Assembly: GCF_016634425.1 (NCBI RefSeq) | Contig: NZ_JAEPES010000001.1 | Span: 1,061,183 to 1,125,182 of the forward strand | From: Lacisediminihabitans changchengi | GTDB lineage: Bacteria; Actinomycetota; Actinomycetes; Actinomycetales; Microbacteriaceae | Length of the DNA stretch: 64,000 nucleotides | Direction of reading: 5' to 3' | Part shown: one piece after another, positions 33,513 through 41,798 of the stretch | How positions within the stretch are numbered: position 1 is the stretch's first letter | Layout: each line of letters opens with the position of its first letter | Notes under the pieces: model-generated | Databases searched by the model: none | Told to the model about the DNA's origin: nothing | What the model saw: the letters and a program-made list of their open reading frames with translations, nothing else | Program-made: the position numbers and the translations under genes

Positions 33513-34601
33513 ATGTCCAAATTTGGATGGAATCGACGGTCGGCCACGTCGGCCACAGTCACGATCGTTGTAGCCGGCGCCTTGGTTCTCGGTGGAGTGG
33601 TACCAGCTCAAGCACTTGATTCTTCCGATATCTCGGACCCAACTGCAACGCTCGCGGTGATTGCGCCAGAACTCCTCGCCGAGACTTCAACCGAGGCGCC
33701 CGTCGACATCGAAAAGCCCCTGGGGGATGACGCCGCTATTGTCTCAGTTGGCACGGCAAAGGCGACTGACGAAAGTACTTCGGGAGCATTGGACGGTTCA
33801 GGCGGAGGAGTCCGATTCTCCATCGAGTACGCGACTGAAACCGTCTCGGTCGATTCCGGAATCACAGTGGTGGCAAGTCAGTCCGCCGATGTGAACGCAT
33901 ATGTACAGCCCACAGCGTCCGGTGTCCGCGTTCTCACCGCCATTAATAGTGCGACAGCGCCGACGCACTACGATTACCATTTCGACGTCCCTGCGGACAC
34001 GAAGCTTGTCGAAGGCGCAGGTGTTTCCTATCTTGAAAGCGGCGACCACGTGCTTGGGACGATATCCGAACCGTGGGCAATCGACTCGGCTGGCCGAAAA
34101 CTTCCGACGTCCTACTCGTGGAACGATGGTGTGTTAACGCAGAACGTAGACCTATCCGCTCCCGATCTCGAATTCCCAGTGCTCGCAGACCCCGCGTGGA
34201 GCTACGCCTATACCTATGCGGTGACGAAGACAGCAGCACAGGCAAAGTCATTGCTGAAGAGATGCTTCAACTGCTATTTTCCGGTTGATGGCGCTCCAAG
34301 GGGATTTCCAGTTGCTAACCAACTGCTTCCGTTGCACGTAGGTCCTGGCAATTTCGAATGCAGATTCAAGCGAGAGATCACTTCGACGAACTATTTCGGA
34401 TTTCAGTTCGACGCAACAAAAAACCATGTCGATGGCTATGGTTCCAACGTAGTTTTCGAGTTCAAACTCGTCGGGGGAAACAAGCGCTTAGTGGTTAGTG
34501 CCTACATCGTCAACGACTCATGGTGGCTGCACAACGGTGCATACGAGCAGGGCGCGCTCACAAACTGGCGAAACTTTGCCTCCAACATCAGCGCTGGATG
34601 A
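33513..34601 (+). CDS. Secreted protein of unknown function, tni cargo (possible effector)
   Basis: 362 residues from ATG 33513. A signal peptide spans about residues 1-36 (hydrophobic TIVVAGALVLGGV, cleavage near AQALD). Residues about 40-225 are an acidic, Ser/Thr/Val-rich region ending FPVLADPAWSYAYTYAV, a layout I associate with other actinobacterial secreted proteins. The last 130 residues differ in character: two close cysteines (RCFNCYFPVDGAPRGFP), then FECRFKREITSTNYFGF and WLHNGAYEQG. A shared presenter region plus a distinct C-terminal domain, followed 35 nt later by a small membrane protein, is the pattern of secreted effector/immunity pairs. No catalytic motif recognised. Codon use is more A/T-rich than in flanking genes. 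Confidence 0.65.
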   Translation: MSKFGWNRRSATSATVTIVVAGALVLGGVVPAQALDSSDISDPTATLAVIAPELLAETSTEAPVDIEKPLGDDAAIVSVGTAKATDESTSGALDGSGGGVRFSIEYATETVSVDSGITVVASQSADVNAYVQPTASGVRVLTAINSATAPTHYDYHFDVPADTKLVEGAGVSYLESGDHVLGTISEPWAIDSAGRKLPTSYSWNDGVLTQNVDLSAPDLEFPVLADPAWSYAYTYAVTKTAAQAKSLLKRCFNCYFPVDGAPRGFPVANQLLPLHVGPGNFECRFKREITSTNYFGFQFDATKNHVDGYGSNVVFEFKLVGGNKRLVVSAYIVNDSWWLHNGAYEQGALTNWRNFASNISAG

Positions 34602-34636
34602 ATTGCTAAAACGACTCCAAGTGCGAGGATCGACAC

Positions 34637-35074
34637 GTGGCGGAAAATTTGGATAAGACAGCTCGGCCGGGTTCGACCATCTTCCTCACATCTTTTTGCG
34701 CGATAGCCGCAGGTGCGTTGGTCGGTTTGATAGTGGGTGCCACCTTCGCCTATCCGAGTGGATTCGCGCTTTGGCTAGCTGCGATTGGAGCTGGAGTCGG
34801 CGCCTTCACAGGAGCGATCTCTTTTTTCGCCGGACTCGTAGCGTTTCAATTGGCCCGTCGTCGAGCGCTCGCTGATCCGGTGCGGCAGATGATCGTCGTT
34901 GCTGTTTCCGCCTTGGCTGCCACTCTCACCGTATTGGGCATATGTCTCACCACCCGAGCAATCGACTTCGCTGGTATTTTAGTAATCACGTTCGTCCTTT
35001 CGGCAGTGCTAGCACTCATCGGGTACCGATTACTGAAGAATCGTCTCACTGTCGATCAGCTCAAGATCAGATAA
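34637..35074 (+). CDS. Small four-helix membrane protein, tni cargo (possible immunity partner)
   Basis: 145 residues from GTG 34637, 35 nt after the secreted-protein gene. Four hydrophobic segments, at about residues 16-38, 45-72, 85-108 and 112-132, with basic loops (ARRRALADPVRQ). No family recognised. Position directly downstream of a secreted protein and inside the same mobile element suggests it protects the host or helps secretion. It could also be an unrelated passenger. Confidence 0.6.
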   Translation: MAENLDKTARPGSTIFLTSFCAIAAGALVGLIVGATFAYPSGFALWLAAIGAGVGAFTGAISFFAGLVAFQLARRRALADPVRQMIVVAVSALAATLTVLGICLTTRAIDFAGILVITFVLSAVLALIGYRLLKNRLTVDQLKIR

Positions 35075-35258
35075 GGCGTGGCGGCCCCTTTGCATGATTC
35101 CCCCTGAATACGAACCGCGGCGAATCGTGGGGCCGGCTGATAGCTCATCCATTAATTAGCCAGCCCGAGATTGAAAACGAAAGACTCCGCGTCGTTGGAG
35201 ACCAGGTTCATCGTTCGTATGGAAGTTAAGGGACCGCCAACGGGTGACACTCTGCCAC

Positions 35259-35305
35259 GCGCAGGCATTAGCGGACATCTGTGCACTCAGTCACGGACAT
35301 CGACA
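35259..35305 (-). repeat. Right end repeats (TniA-type sites) of the tni element
   Basis: On the minus strand the end reads TGTCGATGTCCGTGACTG from 35305 inward. The 21-bp site is 35281-35301; a second copy starting GATGTCCGC lies at 35259-35279. These mirror the two left-end sites. The 35075-35258 stretch before them holds no gene that I can see. Confidence 0.7.
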
Positions 35306-35395
35306 GCGATCCGCGCGTTGGCGCGAGGCGTGATGTAATGCTTGCCGTGTACGCGGCTATGTAGTGCTTTCCCCTGTTTCTGATACAGTCTGGGC
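35306..35395 (+). promoter_or_regulatory. Remaining res/promoter region of the Tn3-family tnpR
   Basis: A CTGT...ACAG dyad (CTGTTTCTGATACAG) lies just before tnpR, and TACAGT at 35384-35389 could be a -10 box 6 nt before the ATG, giving a leaderless message. This is where resolvase-binding res sites of Tn3 elements normally lie. The tni element ends at its left border, so part of the original res may now be displaced to the left of 28690. Confidence 0.45.
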
Positions 35396-35968
35396 ATGCG
35401 GGTGGGCTACGGGCGGGTATCGACACGAGATCAACACGTTGACGGGCAGCGAGATGCGCTCGACGCGGCAGGCTGCGAGGTGGTTTTCGTGGACTCCGCG
35501 TCAGGCAAACTCGCGTCCCGCCCGGGTCTGGAAAAGGCGCTTCTGTCGGCGAACCGAGCTGGTGACCAGTTAGTGGTGACGAAACTCGATCGGCTCGGCC
35601 GGTCTCTGGAGAATCTGATCGACCTGTCTAAGCGGCTGCAGGGTGCCGGTGTTGACCTGGTCGTTCTGGATCAGGGCATCGACACGTCGACACCGCTCGG
35701 GACGATGTTCTTTCAGATTCTGGGTTCGATCGCGGAGTTCGAGCATGCGTTGATGGCCGAACGCACCCGCGACGGGTTGGCCGCAGCGCGAGCCCGAGGG
35801 CGCACGGGTGGGCAGAAACCGAAGTTGGGGGCACGGCAGGTGAAATTGGCCCGACAGATGTACGAGGAGACGGGTCCGGACGGTAAGCGCGCACACACGG
35901 TGGCGCAGATCGCCGCGGAATTCAAAGTAAGCCGGCCCACCATCTACCGCTACCTCAGCGCTCAGTAA
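35396..35968 (+). CDS. tnpR: Tn3-family serine resolvase TnpR
   Basis: 190 residues from ATG 35396. Catalytic Ser9 in [11 protein letters not shown], arginines in [11 protein letters not shown] and [11 protein letters not shown], and a C-terminal helix-turn-helix ([20 protein letters not shown]). Followed after 14 nt by tnpA on the same strand. It resolves cointegrates formed during replicative Tn3 transposition. Clearly different in sequence from TniR, so each element keeps its own resolvase. Confidence 0.93.
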   Translation: MRVGYGRVSTRDQHVDGQRDALDAAGCEVVFVDSASGKLASRPGLEKALLSANRAGDQLVVTKLDRLGRSLENLIDLSKRLQGAGVDLVVLDQGIDTSTPLGTMFFQILGSIAEFEHALMAERTRDGLAAARARGRTGGQKPKLGARQVKLARQMYEETGPDGKRAHTVAQIAAEFKVSRPTIYRYLSAQ

Positions 35969-35982
35969 GACAAGGTCTAACG

Positions 35983-38940
35983 ATGGCGCGCCGCGCACTG
36001 CTAACTCCACTCGAGCGCGCCGAGATTCTAGGCCTGCCGGAGGATCCCGACGAGATCGCGGCGCTGTGCAGGATCGATGAGGCGGACATGTCGCTCATCC
36101 GGCAACGCCGTGGGGACGCGAACCGGTTGGGGTTCGCTGTTCACCTGTGTCTGCTGCGGGGGCCCGGGATCGCGCTCGGCGCCGACGCTGGCCCACCTGT
36201 GGCGGTTCTCGCGCAGTTGGCGTCGAATATCGCGGTGAGCCCAAACCTGTGGAGTGAGTACGGCGCGCGGGAGGAGACCCGGCAAGAACATGCCCGCGAA
36301 GCCCGCGCATACCTCGGGCTGACAGCGTTCGGGATGGGTGATTTCCGAAACGTCGTGGAAGAGATTGAATCCGTTGCGCGGCAGACCGACCGAGGCCGGG
36401 TCCTCGTCGAGACAGCGATCACATCTCTTCGACGTAACGCGGTCGCGTTGCCGGCCATCGAGGTGATCGAGAAGGCGTGCGCGGAAGGCCTCACTCGGGC
36501 GACCCGTCACGTCCACTCCACCTTGAGCGGGCCTTTGGATGACGGACAGCGAGCACGGCTCGATGCGTTGCTGATCCGACGTTCGGACAGCGCTCTCACT
36601 CAGATCGGTTGGCTGAAACAGGCTCCAGCCCGCCCTAACGCGCGTTCGATGCTGGAACACGTCGAGCGTCTCACCGCGTGGCGTGCACTAGATCTGCCCT
36701 GGCCAGCTGCGCGGCTTGTGCACCGGAACCGGCTGCTGAAGCTTGCCCGCGAGGGCGGGTCGATGACGAGCGCTGATCTGGCGAAGTTCGAACCCCGCCG
36801 TCGTTACGCGACGTTGTTCGCGATGGCGGTCGAGGGGGTGGCGACCGTCACCGACGAGATCATCGACCTGCACGACAGGATCATCGGCCGCCTGCTACGG
36901 GCAGCGAAAAACCGGCACGATGCGTCCACACTTGCCTCACGCACGAGCGTCACCGCACTGATGCGGACCTATTCGCAGCTCGGCGAAGCGCTGCTGAAAG
37001 CCCGGGAGACCGGCGAGGAAGCGTTCTCCGTCATCGAGAAAGTGATCGGGTGGAAGACTCTGGCCGAAAATACCGCAGCCGCGAAGGAACTCGCCAGGCC
37101 CGAGGCCGCGGATTCGCTCGCTCTGGTCAGCGCCCAGTTCACCACCGTGCGCCGATACTCGCCCGCATTCCTGGCAGTCCTTGATCTGCACGCCGCCCCA
37201 GCAGCAGTCGACCTGCTCGCAGCCGTCGAGATCCTCCGGCAACTCAATACGGCCGGTATCCGGAAGATTCCAGACACCGCACCGAGATCCTTCGTCCGGG
37301 CCCGTTGGAAACCCCTGGTCTTCACCGACACCGGTATCGATCGCGGGTTCTACGAATTCTGTGTCCTCACCGAGCTCCGCAACGCGCTGCGCTCCGGAGA
37401 CATTTGGGTAGGCGGGTCACGACAATTTCGTGACTTCGACGAATACCTCCTCGACCCCCAGGACTACACCACCCTGAAAAGCGCGCAGCAACTACCGATC
37501 GTGACCACCGACGGAAACCCCGCCTACCTGACCGCCAGGCTCGAACTCCTCACACAACGCCTCGCCCGCGTCGAACACCTCGCCACTGACGGCAAACTTC
37601 CCGGCGTCACGGCCGCAGGTCTGAAAATCACGCCGTTAGACACGATCGTGCCGATTCAAGCGCAACCGCTAATCGACGCGACCAGCGGCATGTTCCCACG
37701 AATCCGGATCACGGATCTGCTGATGGAAGTAGACGCCTGGACCGGATTCAGCCGGCACTTCACCAACCTCAAAACCGGGCAACCGTCCAAAGACCAGCAA
37801 CTGCTGCTGACCGCGATCCTCGCCGACGGCATCAACCTCGGCCTGACAAAAATGTCCGAAGCCTGCCCCGGCGTCAGCTACGCACAGCTCGACCGACACC
37901 AAGCCGCCCACATCCGCGAAGAAACATACAGCGCCGCCCTCGCCGAGATCGTCAACACTCAACACCGGCACCCGTTCGCCGCGCACTTCGGCGACGGCAC
38001 AACCTCATCGTCCGACGGGCAACGCTTCCGCGCCGGCGGCCGAGCAGAATCAACCGGGCACGTGAACCCGAAATACGGCAACGACCCCGGCCGTCTCGTT
38101 TACACCCACATCAGCGACCAGTACTCCCCCTTTCACAGCCGCCTCGTCAATGTCGGCGACCGCGACGCGACCTGGGTCCTTGACGGGCTGTTGTATCACG
38201 AAAGTGAACTGGAAATCCGGGAGCACTACACCGACACCGCGGGTTTCACCGATCACCTCTTCGCGCTCATGCAACTCCTCGGCTACCGGTTCGCACCCCG
38301 TATCCGAAACGTCGGAGAGACCCGCCTCTACACACCCACCCGCACCCACGACCTCACCACCCTGGCACCGCTAATCGGCGGCCCGATCAACACCGCCACG
38401 ATCGCTCAGCATTGGGACGAGATCCTCCGCCTCGCCACGTCGATCAAAACCGGGACCGTCACCGCGTCCCTGATGATGCGGAAGCTCGGTGCCTACCCCC
38501 GCCAAAATGGGCTCGCCACCGCTCTCCGAGAACTCGGCCGAATCGAACGGACCCTCTTCCTCCTCGACTGGCTGGAGAATCCCGAACTACGCCGTACCGT
38601 CACCGCAGGCCTGAACAAAGGCGAGGCCAGAAACACTCTCGCCCGGGCCGTTTTCTTCAACAGGCTCGGCGAGATCCGCGACCGCTCATTCGAACAACAG
38701 CGCTACCGCGCCTCAGGCCTCAACCTGCTCACCGCTGCGATCGTGCTCTGGAACACCGTCTACCTCGACCGCGCCATAACCACCCTGGACACCACCCAAG
38801 CCCCGCCAGCACCAGAGCTGCTGCGCTACCTCTCACCGCTCAGCTGGGAACACATCAACCTCACCGGCAACTACACCTGGCCGCGCACCACCCATAAACC
38901 CGGCCGCTACCGGGCACTCCGACACCCCACCAACCCTTAG
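35983..38940 (+). CDS. tnpA: Tn3-family transposase TnpA
   Basis: 985 residues, full length for the family (about 950-1,000). Begins [20 protein letters not shown], a typical Tn3 N-terminus. Probable catalytic residues are Asp671 ([15 protein letters not shown]), Asp712 ([13 protein letters not shown]) and Glu897 ([14 protein letters not shown]), with [13 protein letters not shown] just after. The stop codon lies within the right inverted repeat. No frameshift or internal stop, so transposition activity is likely. Acts on the 38-bp ends. Confidence 0.95.
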   Translation: MARRALLTPLERAEILGLPEDPDEIAALCRIDEADMSLIRQRRGDANRLGFAVHLCLLRGPGIALGADAGPPVAVLAQLASNIAVSPNLWSEYGAREETRQEHAREARAYLGLTAFGMGDFRNVVEEIESVARQTDRGRVLVETAITSLRRNAVALPAIEVIEKACAEGLTRATRHVHSTLSGPLDDGQRARLDALLIRRSDSALTQIGWLKQAPARPNARSMLEHVERLTAWRALDLPWPAARLVHRNRLLKLAREGGSMTSADLAKFEPRRRYATLFAMAVEGVATVTDEIIDLHDRIIGRLLRAAKNRHDASTLASRTSVTALMRTYSQLGEALLKARETGEEAFSVIEKVIGWKTLAENTAAAKELARPEAADSLALVSAQFTTVRRYSPAFLAVLDLHAAPAAVDLLAAVEILRQLNTAGIRKIPDTAPRSFVRARWKPLVFTDTGIDRGFYEFCVLTELRNALRSGDIWVGGSRQFRDFDEYLLDPQDYTTLKSAQQLPIVTTDGNPAYLTARLELLTQRLARVEHLATDGKLPGVTAAGLKITPLDTIVPIQAQPLIDATSGMFPRIRITDLLMEVDAWTGFSRHFTNLKTGQPSKDQQLLLTAILADGINLGLTKMSEACPGVSYAQLDRHQAAHIREETYSAALAEIVNTQHRHPFAAHFGDGTTSSSDGQRFRAGGRAESTGHVNPKYGNDPGRLVYTHISDQYSPFHSRLVNVGDRDATWVLDGLLYHESELEIREHYTDTAGFTDHLFALMQLLGYRFAPRIRNVGETRLYTPTRTHDLTTLAPLIGGPINTATIAQHWDEILRLATSIKTGTVTASLMMRKLGAYPRQNGLATALRELGRIERTLFLLDWLENPELRRTVTAGLNKGEARNTLARAVFFNRLGEIRDRSFEQQRYRASGLNLLTAAIVLWNTVYLDRAITTLDTTQAPPAPELLRYLSPLSWEHINLTGNYTWPRTTHKPGRYRALRHPTNP

Positions 38941-38973
38941 CGTCGGATATTTCACGAATTCACAAGCCACCCC
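38936..38973 (-). repeat. Right terminal inverted repeat of the Tn3-family element
   Basis: Read from the outside on the minus strand it starts GGGGTGGCTTGTGAATTCG and ends ATATCCGACGCTAAG, 38 bp. GGGG at the outer edge and TAAG at the inner edge are Tn3 hallmarks. It contains the tnpA stop codon. Confidence 0.92.
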
Positions 38974-39004
38974 CGGTAGCGGTAGCGGTAGCGGTAGCGG
39001 TAGC
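38974..39004. repeat. GGTAGC hexamer tract at the insertion junction
   Basis: Five tandem GGTAGC units at 38975-39004, then a degenerate GGCAGG. Two more units lie at 25184-25195 on the other side of the transposon, overlapping its left end. Base 38974 with the first four bases of the tract gives the right CGGTA duplication. The tract was probably continuous before the insertion. Confidence 0.8.
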
Positions 39005-39080
39005 GGCAGGGTTTCACGCGCGCGTGTACGGTGACGGCCAGCGGCTCCGAAGGTGCCGAAGAAACCGAAAGCAGGCGCCG

Positions 39081-39182
39081 ATGCCCGGCAACGTCGAGGA
39101 GTGTCCGCAGTGCGACGGCGTGATCGAGGCTGTGGATGGAACGCTGACGTGCGCCGGGTGCGGACTCGAGTTTCTCGAGTGA
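39081..39182 (+). CDS. 33-residue zinc-ribbon protein
   Basis: ATG 39081 to TGA 39182, MPGNVEECPQC then ... CAGCGLEFLE. Two CxxC pairs (CPQC and CAGC) separated by 12 residues form a complete rubredoxin-like or zinc-ribbon knuckle in an otherwise acidic peptide. AGCAGGC upstream is a poor ribosome site. It converges on the mannosyl-transferase gene, with stops 6 nt apart. Minimal ribbons like this usually bind zinc and support protein or RNA contacts; the role here is unknown. Confidence 0.65.
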   Translation: MPGNVEECPQCDGVIEAVDGTLTCAGCGLEFLE

Positions 39183-39187
39183 CAGTG

Positions 39188-39970
39188 TCAGGGCAGCACT
39201 CGGTGGTACTGCGCACGAACTGAGGTCAAGCGGGAACCTCCAGTGAGAGCGCGCCGCACGGCCCGGGCCCTGCGGCGAAGGCCCCATGCGGTGACGCGAA
39301 GAAGCGACTCCCGCACGATGTCGCCGCTCATCTTGGATTCGCCGAATACGCGCTCGGTGAAGGTGATCGGAGTCTCGACCACCCGCAGCCCGTGCTCGAG
39401 TGCCCGCCAGAGCAGATCGACCTGAAAGCAATAGCCCTGGCTCGCGACGCCGCCGAGGTCGATCTCGCGCAGCGCTCGAGCGCTGAAGACCCGGAAACCT
39501 CCGGTGGCGTCTCGCACGTCGATGCCAAGCGCAGCGCGCGTGTACATGCTCCCGCCGCGGCTCAACAGCTGGCGACTCAGCGGCCAATTCTCGGTGCGCC
39601 CACCGGGCACCCAGCGCGAGCCGAGCACGAGGTCGTGATCGGCGAGCAGCTCGATCATCCGCGGAAGATCCTCGGGGTGATGGGAGCCGTCCGCGTCCAT
39701 CTCGACCAGCGCCCAGTAGCCCGCCTCCAGTCCCCAGGCGAACCCTGCGAGGTACGCCCCGCCCAGGCCGTTCTTCTCGGTGCGGTGGAGTACATGCACC
39801 TCCGGATGCCGCGCGGCGAGGTCATCCGCGATCCGCCCGGTGCCGTCGGGGGAGTTGTCGTCGACGACCAGGACGTCGGTGTGCGGCGAGCTGGCCAAGA
39901 TGCGGCGGATGATCGGCGTAATGTTTTCGCACTCGTTGTAGGTCGGGAGCACGACGAGGGTCTCGAGCAT
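39188..39970 (-). CDS. Polyprenol-phosphate mannose synthase-like GT2
   Basis: 260 residues from ATG 39970 with AAAGGAA upstream. GT2 motifs: VVLPTYNECENI, the nucleotide Asp pair in VLVVDDNSPDGTG, the metal DxD in VEMDADGSHHPED, and ATGGFRVFSARALRE near the acceptor site. It matches bacterial Dpm1/Ppm1 catalytic proteins, which make polyprenyl-phosphate-mannose from GDP-mannose. No N-terminal acyltransferase domain and no membrane segment. It would supply the lipid-linked sugar used by the GT39-like enzymes encoded at 18599 and 42681. Confidence 0.88.
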   Translation of the reverse strand: MLETLVVLPTYNECENITPIIRRILASSPHTDVLVVDDNSPDGTGRIADDLAARHPEVHVLHRTEKNGLGGAYLAGFAWGLEAGYWALVEMDADGSHHPEDLPRMIELLADHDLVLGSRWVPGGRTENWPLSRQLLSRGGSMYTRAALGIDVRDATGGFRVFSARALREIDLGGVASQGYCFQVDLLWRALEHGLRVVETPITFTERVFGESKMSGDIVRESLLRVTAWGLRRRARAVRRALTGGSRLTSVRAQYHRVLP

Positions 39971-39983
39971 GGCGGTTCCTTTC

Positions 39984-40011
39984 GGGAGGAGGCGGTCGGG
40001 AGGAGGCGGTC
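39984..40011. repeat. 14-bp tandem duplication
   Basis: GGGAGGAGGCGGTC occurs twice in direct succession upstream of the polyprenol-phosphate mannose synthase gene. Likely a small replication-slippage event in its leader. Confidence 0.7.
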
Positions 40012-40023
40012 AGGACAAGTCAG

Positions 40024-40647
40024 TCAGGAGGTGAGGCTGGCGTAGACGATGAGGTTGTCGACGTAGTGCCCGCTCGACGGGTTGAAGACCCCGCCGCAGG
40101 TGATCAGCCGGAGCTGGGGGGTCGGCACGTTGCCGTAGACCGAGCTGGTCGGGAAGGTGGCCTTGGGCGACTCGATCTTCTGGGTGACGGTGAAGGTCTC
40201 TATCGTTCCGTCGGAGAGGGTGACGGTGACCGTGTCGCCCGATTTAAGCGACGACAGTCGGGCGAAGACCGCGGGCGCGGTGGGGGAGTCGATGTGCCCA
40301 GCGATGACGGCCGGGCCGACGTTTCCCGGCACGACGCCAGCCGAGTACCAGCCCGCCGAGTCCCAGTCCGCCGGAGCGAGCAGGGCGCCGCTGGCGTCGA
40401 GTGAGAGATCTTCGAGGCCGGAGTCGACCCCGATCGCGGGGATGCGCACCCGCGTGGGCACGATGCCGGCGGCCACGGTCGGGGCGACGGATGCGGTCGG
40501 GTCTTGCAGGCCGCCGGCAGCGCCCGGGGCCGCGCTGGCGGATGGACGGGGAGCGTCGTGCGGCGAGGCGGCAGCGGAGATCGCCACGCCTCCGACGACG
40601 AGAGCCGCCACCGACAGGCCGATGACCACCCAGCGCGCGCGGATCAC
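40024..40647 (-). CDS. Sortase (class E/F-like)
   Basis: 207 residues from GTG 40647, overlapping the GH8 gene's stop as GTGA; a longer frame to 40719 is rejected. One N-terminal membrane anchor (VVIGLSVAALVVGGVAI), a low-complexity Ala/Pro/Ser spacer, then the sortase barrel. The catalytic His is in VIAGHIDSP and the Cys in LRLITCGGVFN, with GDTVTVTLSDGTIETF between. It should cleave a sorting signal and join a protein to the wall or a partner. No standard LPXTG protein is visible in this operon; the DUF4397 protein is the nearest candidate substrate. Confidence 0.88.
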   Translation of the reverse strand: MIRARWVVIGLSVAALVVGGVAISAAASPHDAPRPSASAAPGAAGGLQDPTASVAPTVAAGIVPTRVRIPAIGVDSGLEDLSLDASGALLAPADWDSAGWYSAGVVPGNVGPAVIAGHIDSPTAPAVFARLSSLKSGDTVTVTLSDGTIETFTVTQKIESPKATFPTSSVYGNVPTPQLRLITCGGVFNPSSGHYVDNLIVYASLTS

Positions 40648-41798
40648 GAGTCGGCCTTCGCCGGGGCGCATCCGCCGAGCACCGTGCTGCGCAGCATGAA
40701 TGCACCGAGCACCGACCACGCCGTTCCGTAGTAGGTCGGAGTGCTGCGAGCCAAGCGCGCCGAGGTGGCGAGGTCGGCCGAGGCGCTGTCCCCGGCGGCC
40801 GCGGCTGATGCGGCCCGAGACGCGTAGGAGAGCGGATCCTGGTCGGTCGTCTGCGCGGTACCGCCCAGGTCGAGCACCGAGTGCAGGGTGCGCGAACGCT
40901 CGAGCGTCGGCAGCAGCTTGGCGGCCAGAGCGACCGTGGCCGGGCTGGTGCAGGTCTCGGCGTAACGCAGTGCGAGCCGCCCGGCGTCGTAGCCGTACAC
41001 GACGCTGTCGCCACGTCCTGCCGGCCCGGGCATCGCGTCGACGGTGCCGTCGGCGTGCACCTGGGCCCAGTCCGGGGGAAGCGGCGACGCGTCGAGCAGC
41101 GTCGTGGTGACCGCGGTGGTGCCGGCCGCCAGCTCCTTCCAGCGCGGGTCTTTCGTCGCCGCGCCGAGCACAGCGAACGCAACCGGCGAGGCGTAGCTCG
41201 GGTTGTAGGCATACGGCTCGGACTTCGCCGCCCAGAGCCCCGGCAGCAGGATGCGCCCACTCGCGGTCTCCACCGTGAGGTCATCGGCGATCGCGTCGGC
41301 GATGGTCGTGCCGGCCTTCGTCAGGGCGGCGTCATGAAATCGGGTGCCGGCCAGAACCAGCGCACGGGCGGTGTCGAGGTCGGCATCAGAGGCAGGCTCG
41401 GTATCGACGACCTTCCCCTTCGACCATTGCCAGGAGAGGAGGTCATCCGCTCGCTGCAGATTCTTCTTCGTCCACGACCAGATCTGGTCGAACTTCTTCT
41501 CGTCACCGACGGCCAGTGAGATCAGCAGACCGTAGGCCTGCCCCTCACTGACGGTGTCGTTGCCCTGGTCGCGACGGATCACCCGGCCCCCGTCAGTCCA
41601 CTGCGCGAGAAACTGCTTCCCGGCGGCCGTCGGAGTCGACGCAGCACGGGGGCTGCCCGACGGACTTATTGACGGGCTGGTTGCCGGAGCGACCGCGGGC
41701 GCGGACTGTGAGGGGCGCACGACCGCGACGACCGCGATCACCGCGGTGATAGCCACCGCGGCGATCACGATGACGACGATGGCGCGCATGCGGGTCAT
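40644..41798 (-). CDS. Glycoside hydrolase family 8, membrane-anchored or secreted
   Basis: 384 residues from ATG 41798, overlapping the DUF4397 stop (ATGA). Residues about 5-28 form a signal/anchor segment, then a Ser/Pro/Thr linker. The GH8 core has the acid Glu in NDTVSEGQAYGLLISLAVG and the Asp in SDADLDTARALVLAG, plus WSKGKVVD and SYASPVAF. GH8 enzymes cut beta-1,4-glucans or related polymers; BcsZ of cellulose operons is a member. Next to a processive GT2, it probably trims the polymer during export. Confidence 0.85.
   Translation of the reverse strand: MTRMRAIVVIVIAAVAITAVIAVVAVVRPSQSAPAVAPATSPSISPSGSPRAASTPTAAGKQFLAQWTDGGRVIRRDQGNDTVSEGQAYGLLISLAVGDEKKFDQIWSWTKKNLQRADDLLSWQWSKGKVVDTEPASDADLDTARALVLAGTRFHDAALTKAGTTIADAIADDLTVETASGRILLPGLWAAKSEPYAYNPSYASPVAFAVLGAATKDPRWKELAAGTTAVTTTLLDASPLPPDWAQVHADGTVDAMPGPAGRGDSVVYGYDAGRLALRYAETCTSPATVALAAKLLPTLERSRTLHSVLDLGGTAQTTDQDPLSYASRAASAAAAGDSASADLATSARLARSTPTYYGTAWSVLGAFMLRSTVLGGCAPAKADS

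Larger units (their letters stand above)
28690..35305 (+). mobile_element. Nested Tn402/Tn5053-like (tni) transposon
   Basis: Carries tniA, tniB, tniQ, a res-like dyad and tniR in the standard order, then two cargo genes (33513-35074). Both ends share the inverted 14-mer TCGCTGTCGATGTC (28686-28699; complement at 35296-35309), and each end has a second internal copy of a GATGTCCGTGA-type site, as expected for TniA-binding repeats. The right end is only 91 bp from the tnpR start, in the region where a Tn3 res site belongs. No 5-bp target duplication is seen, so the exact boundary is uncertain by a few bases. Confidence 0.75.
25188..38973 (+). mobile_element. Tn3-family transposon, 13.8 kb, with a nested tni element
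   Basis: Bounded by 38-bp inverted repeats (25188-25225 and 38936-38973) that end inward with ACGCTAAG on both sides; the right one begins with GGGG, the classic Tn3 ending. CGGTA flanks both ends. It contains tnpR (35396) and tnpA (35983), whose stop codon lies inside the right repeat. The left arm holds a secreted-protein/ABC operon (25499-28534). A Tn402-like tni element (28690-35305) interrupts it next to tnpR. All recombination genes needed for transposition and cointegrate resolution look intact. Confidence 0.9.

Noticed and set aside
38975..39004. CRISPR-like or coding repeat from the GGTAGC tract
   Set aside because: A pure 6-bp tandem without spacers; the Arg-Tyr repeats in antisense frames are only its translation.
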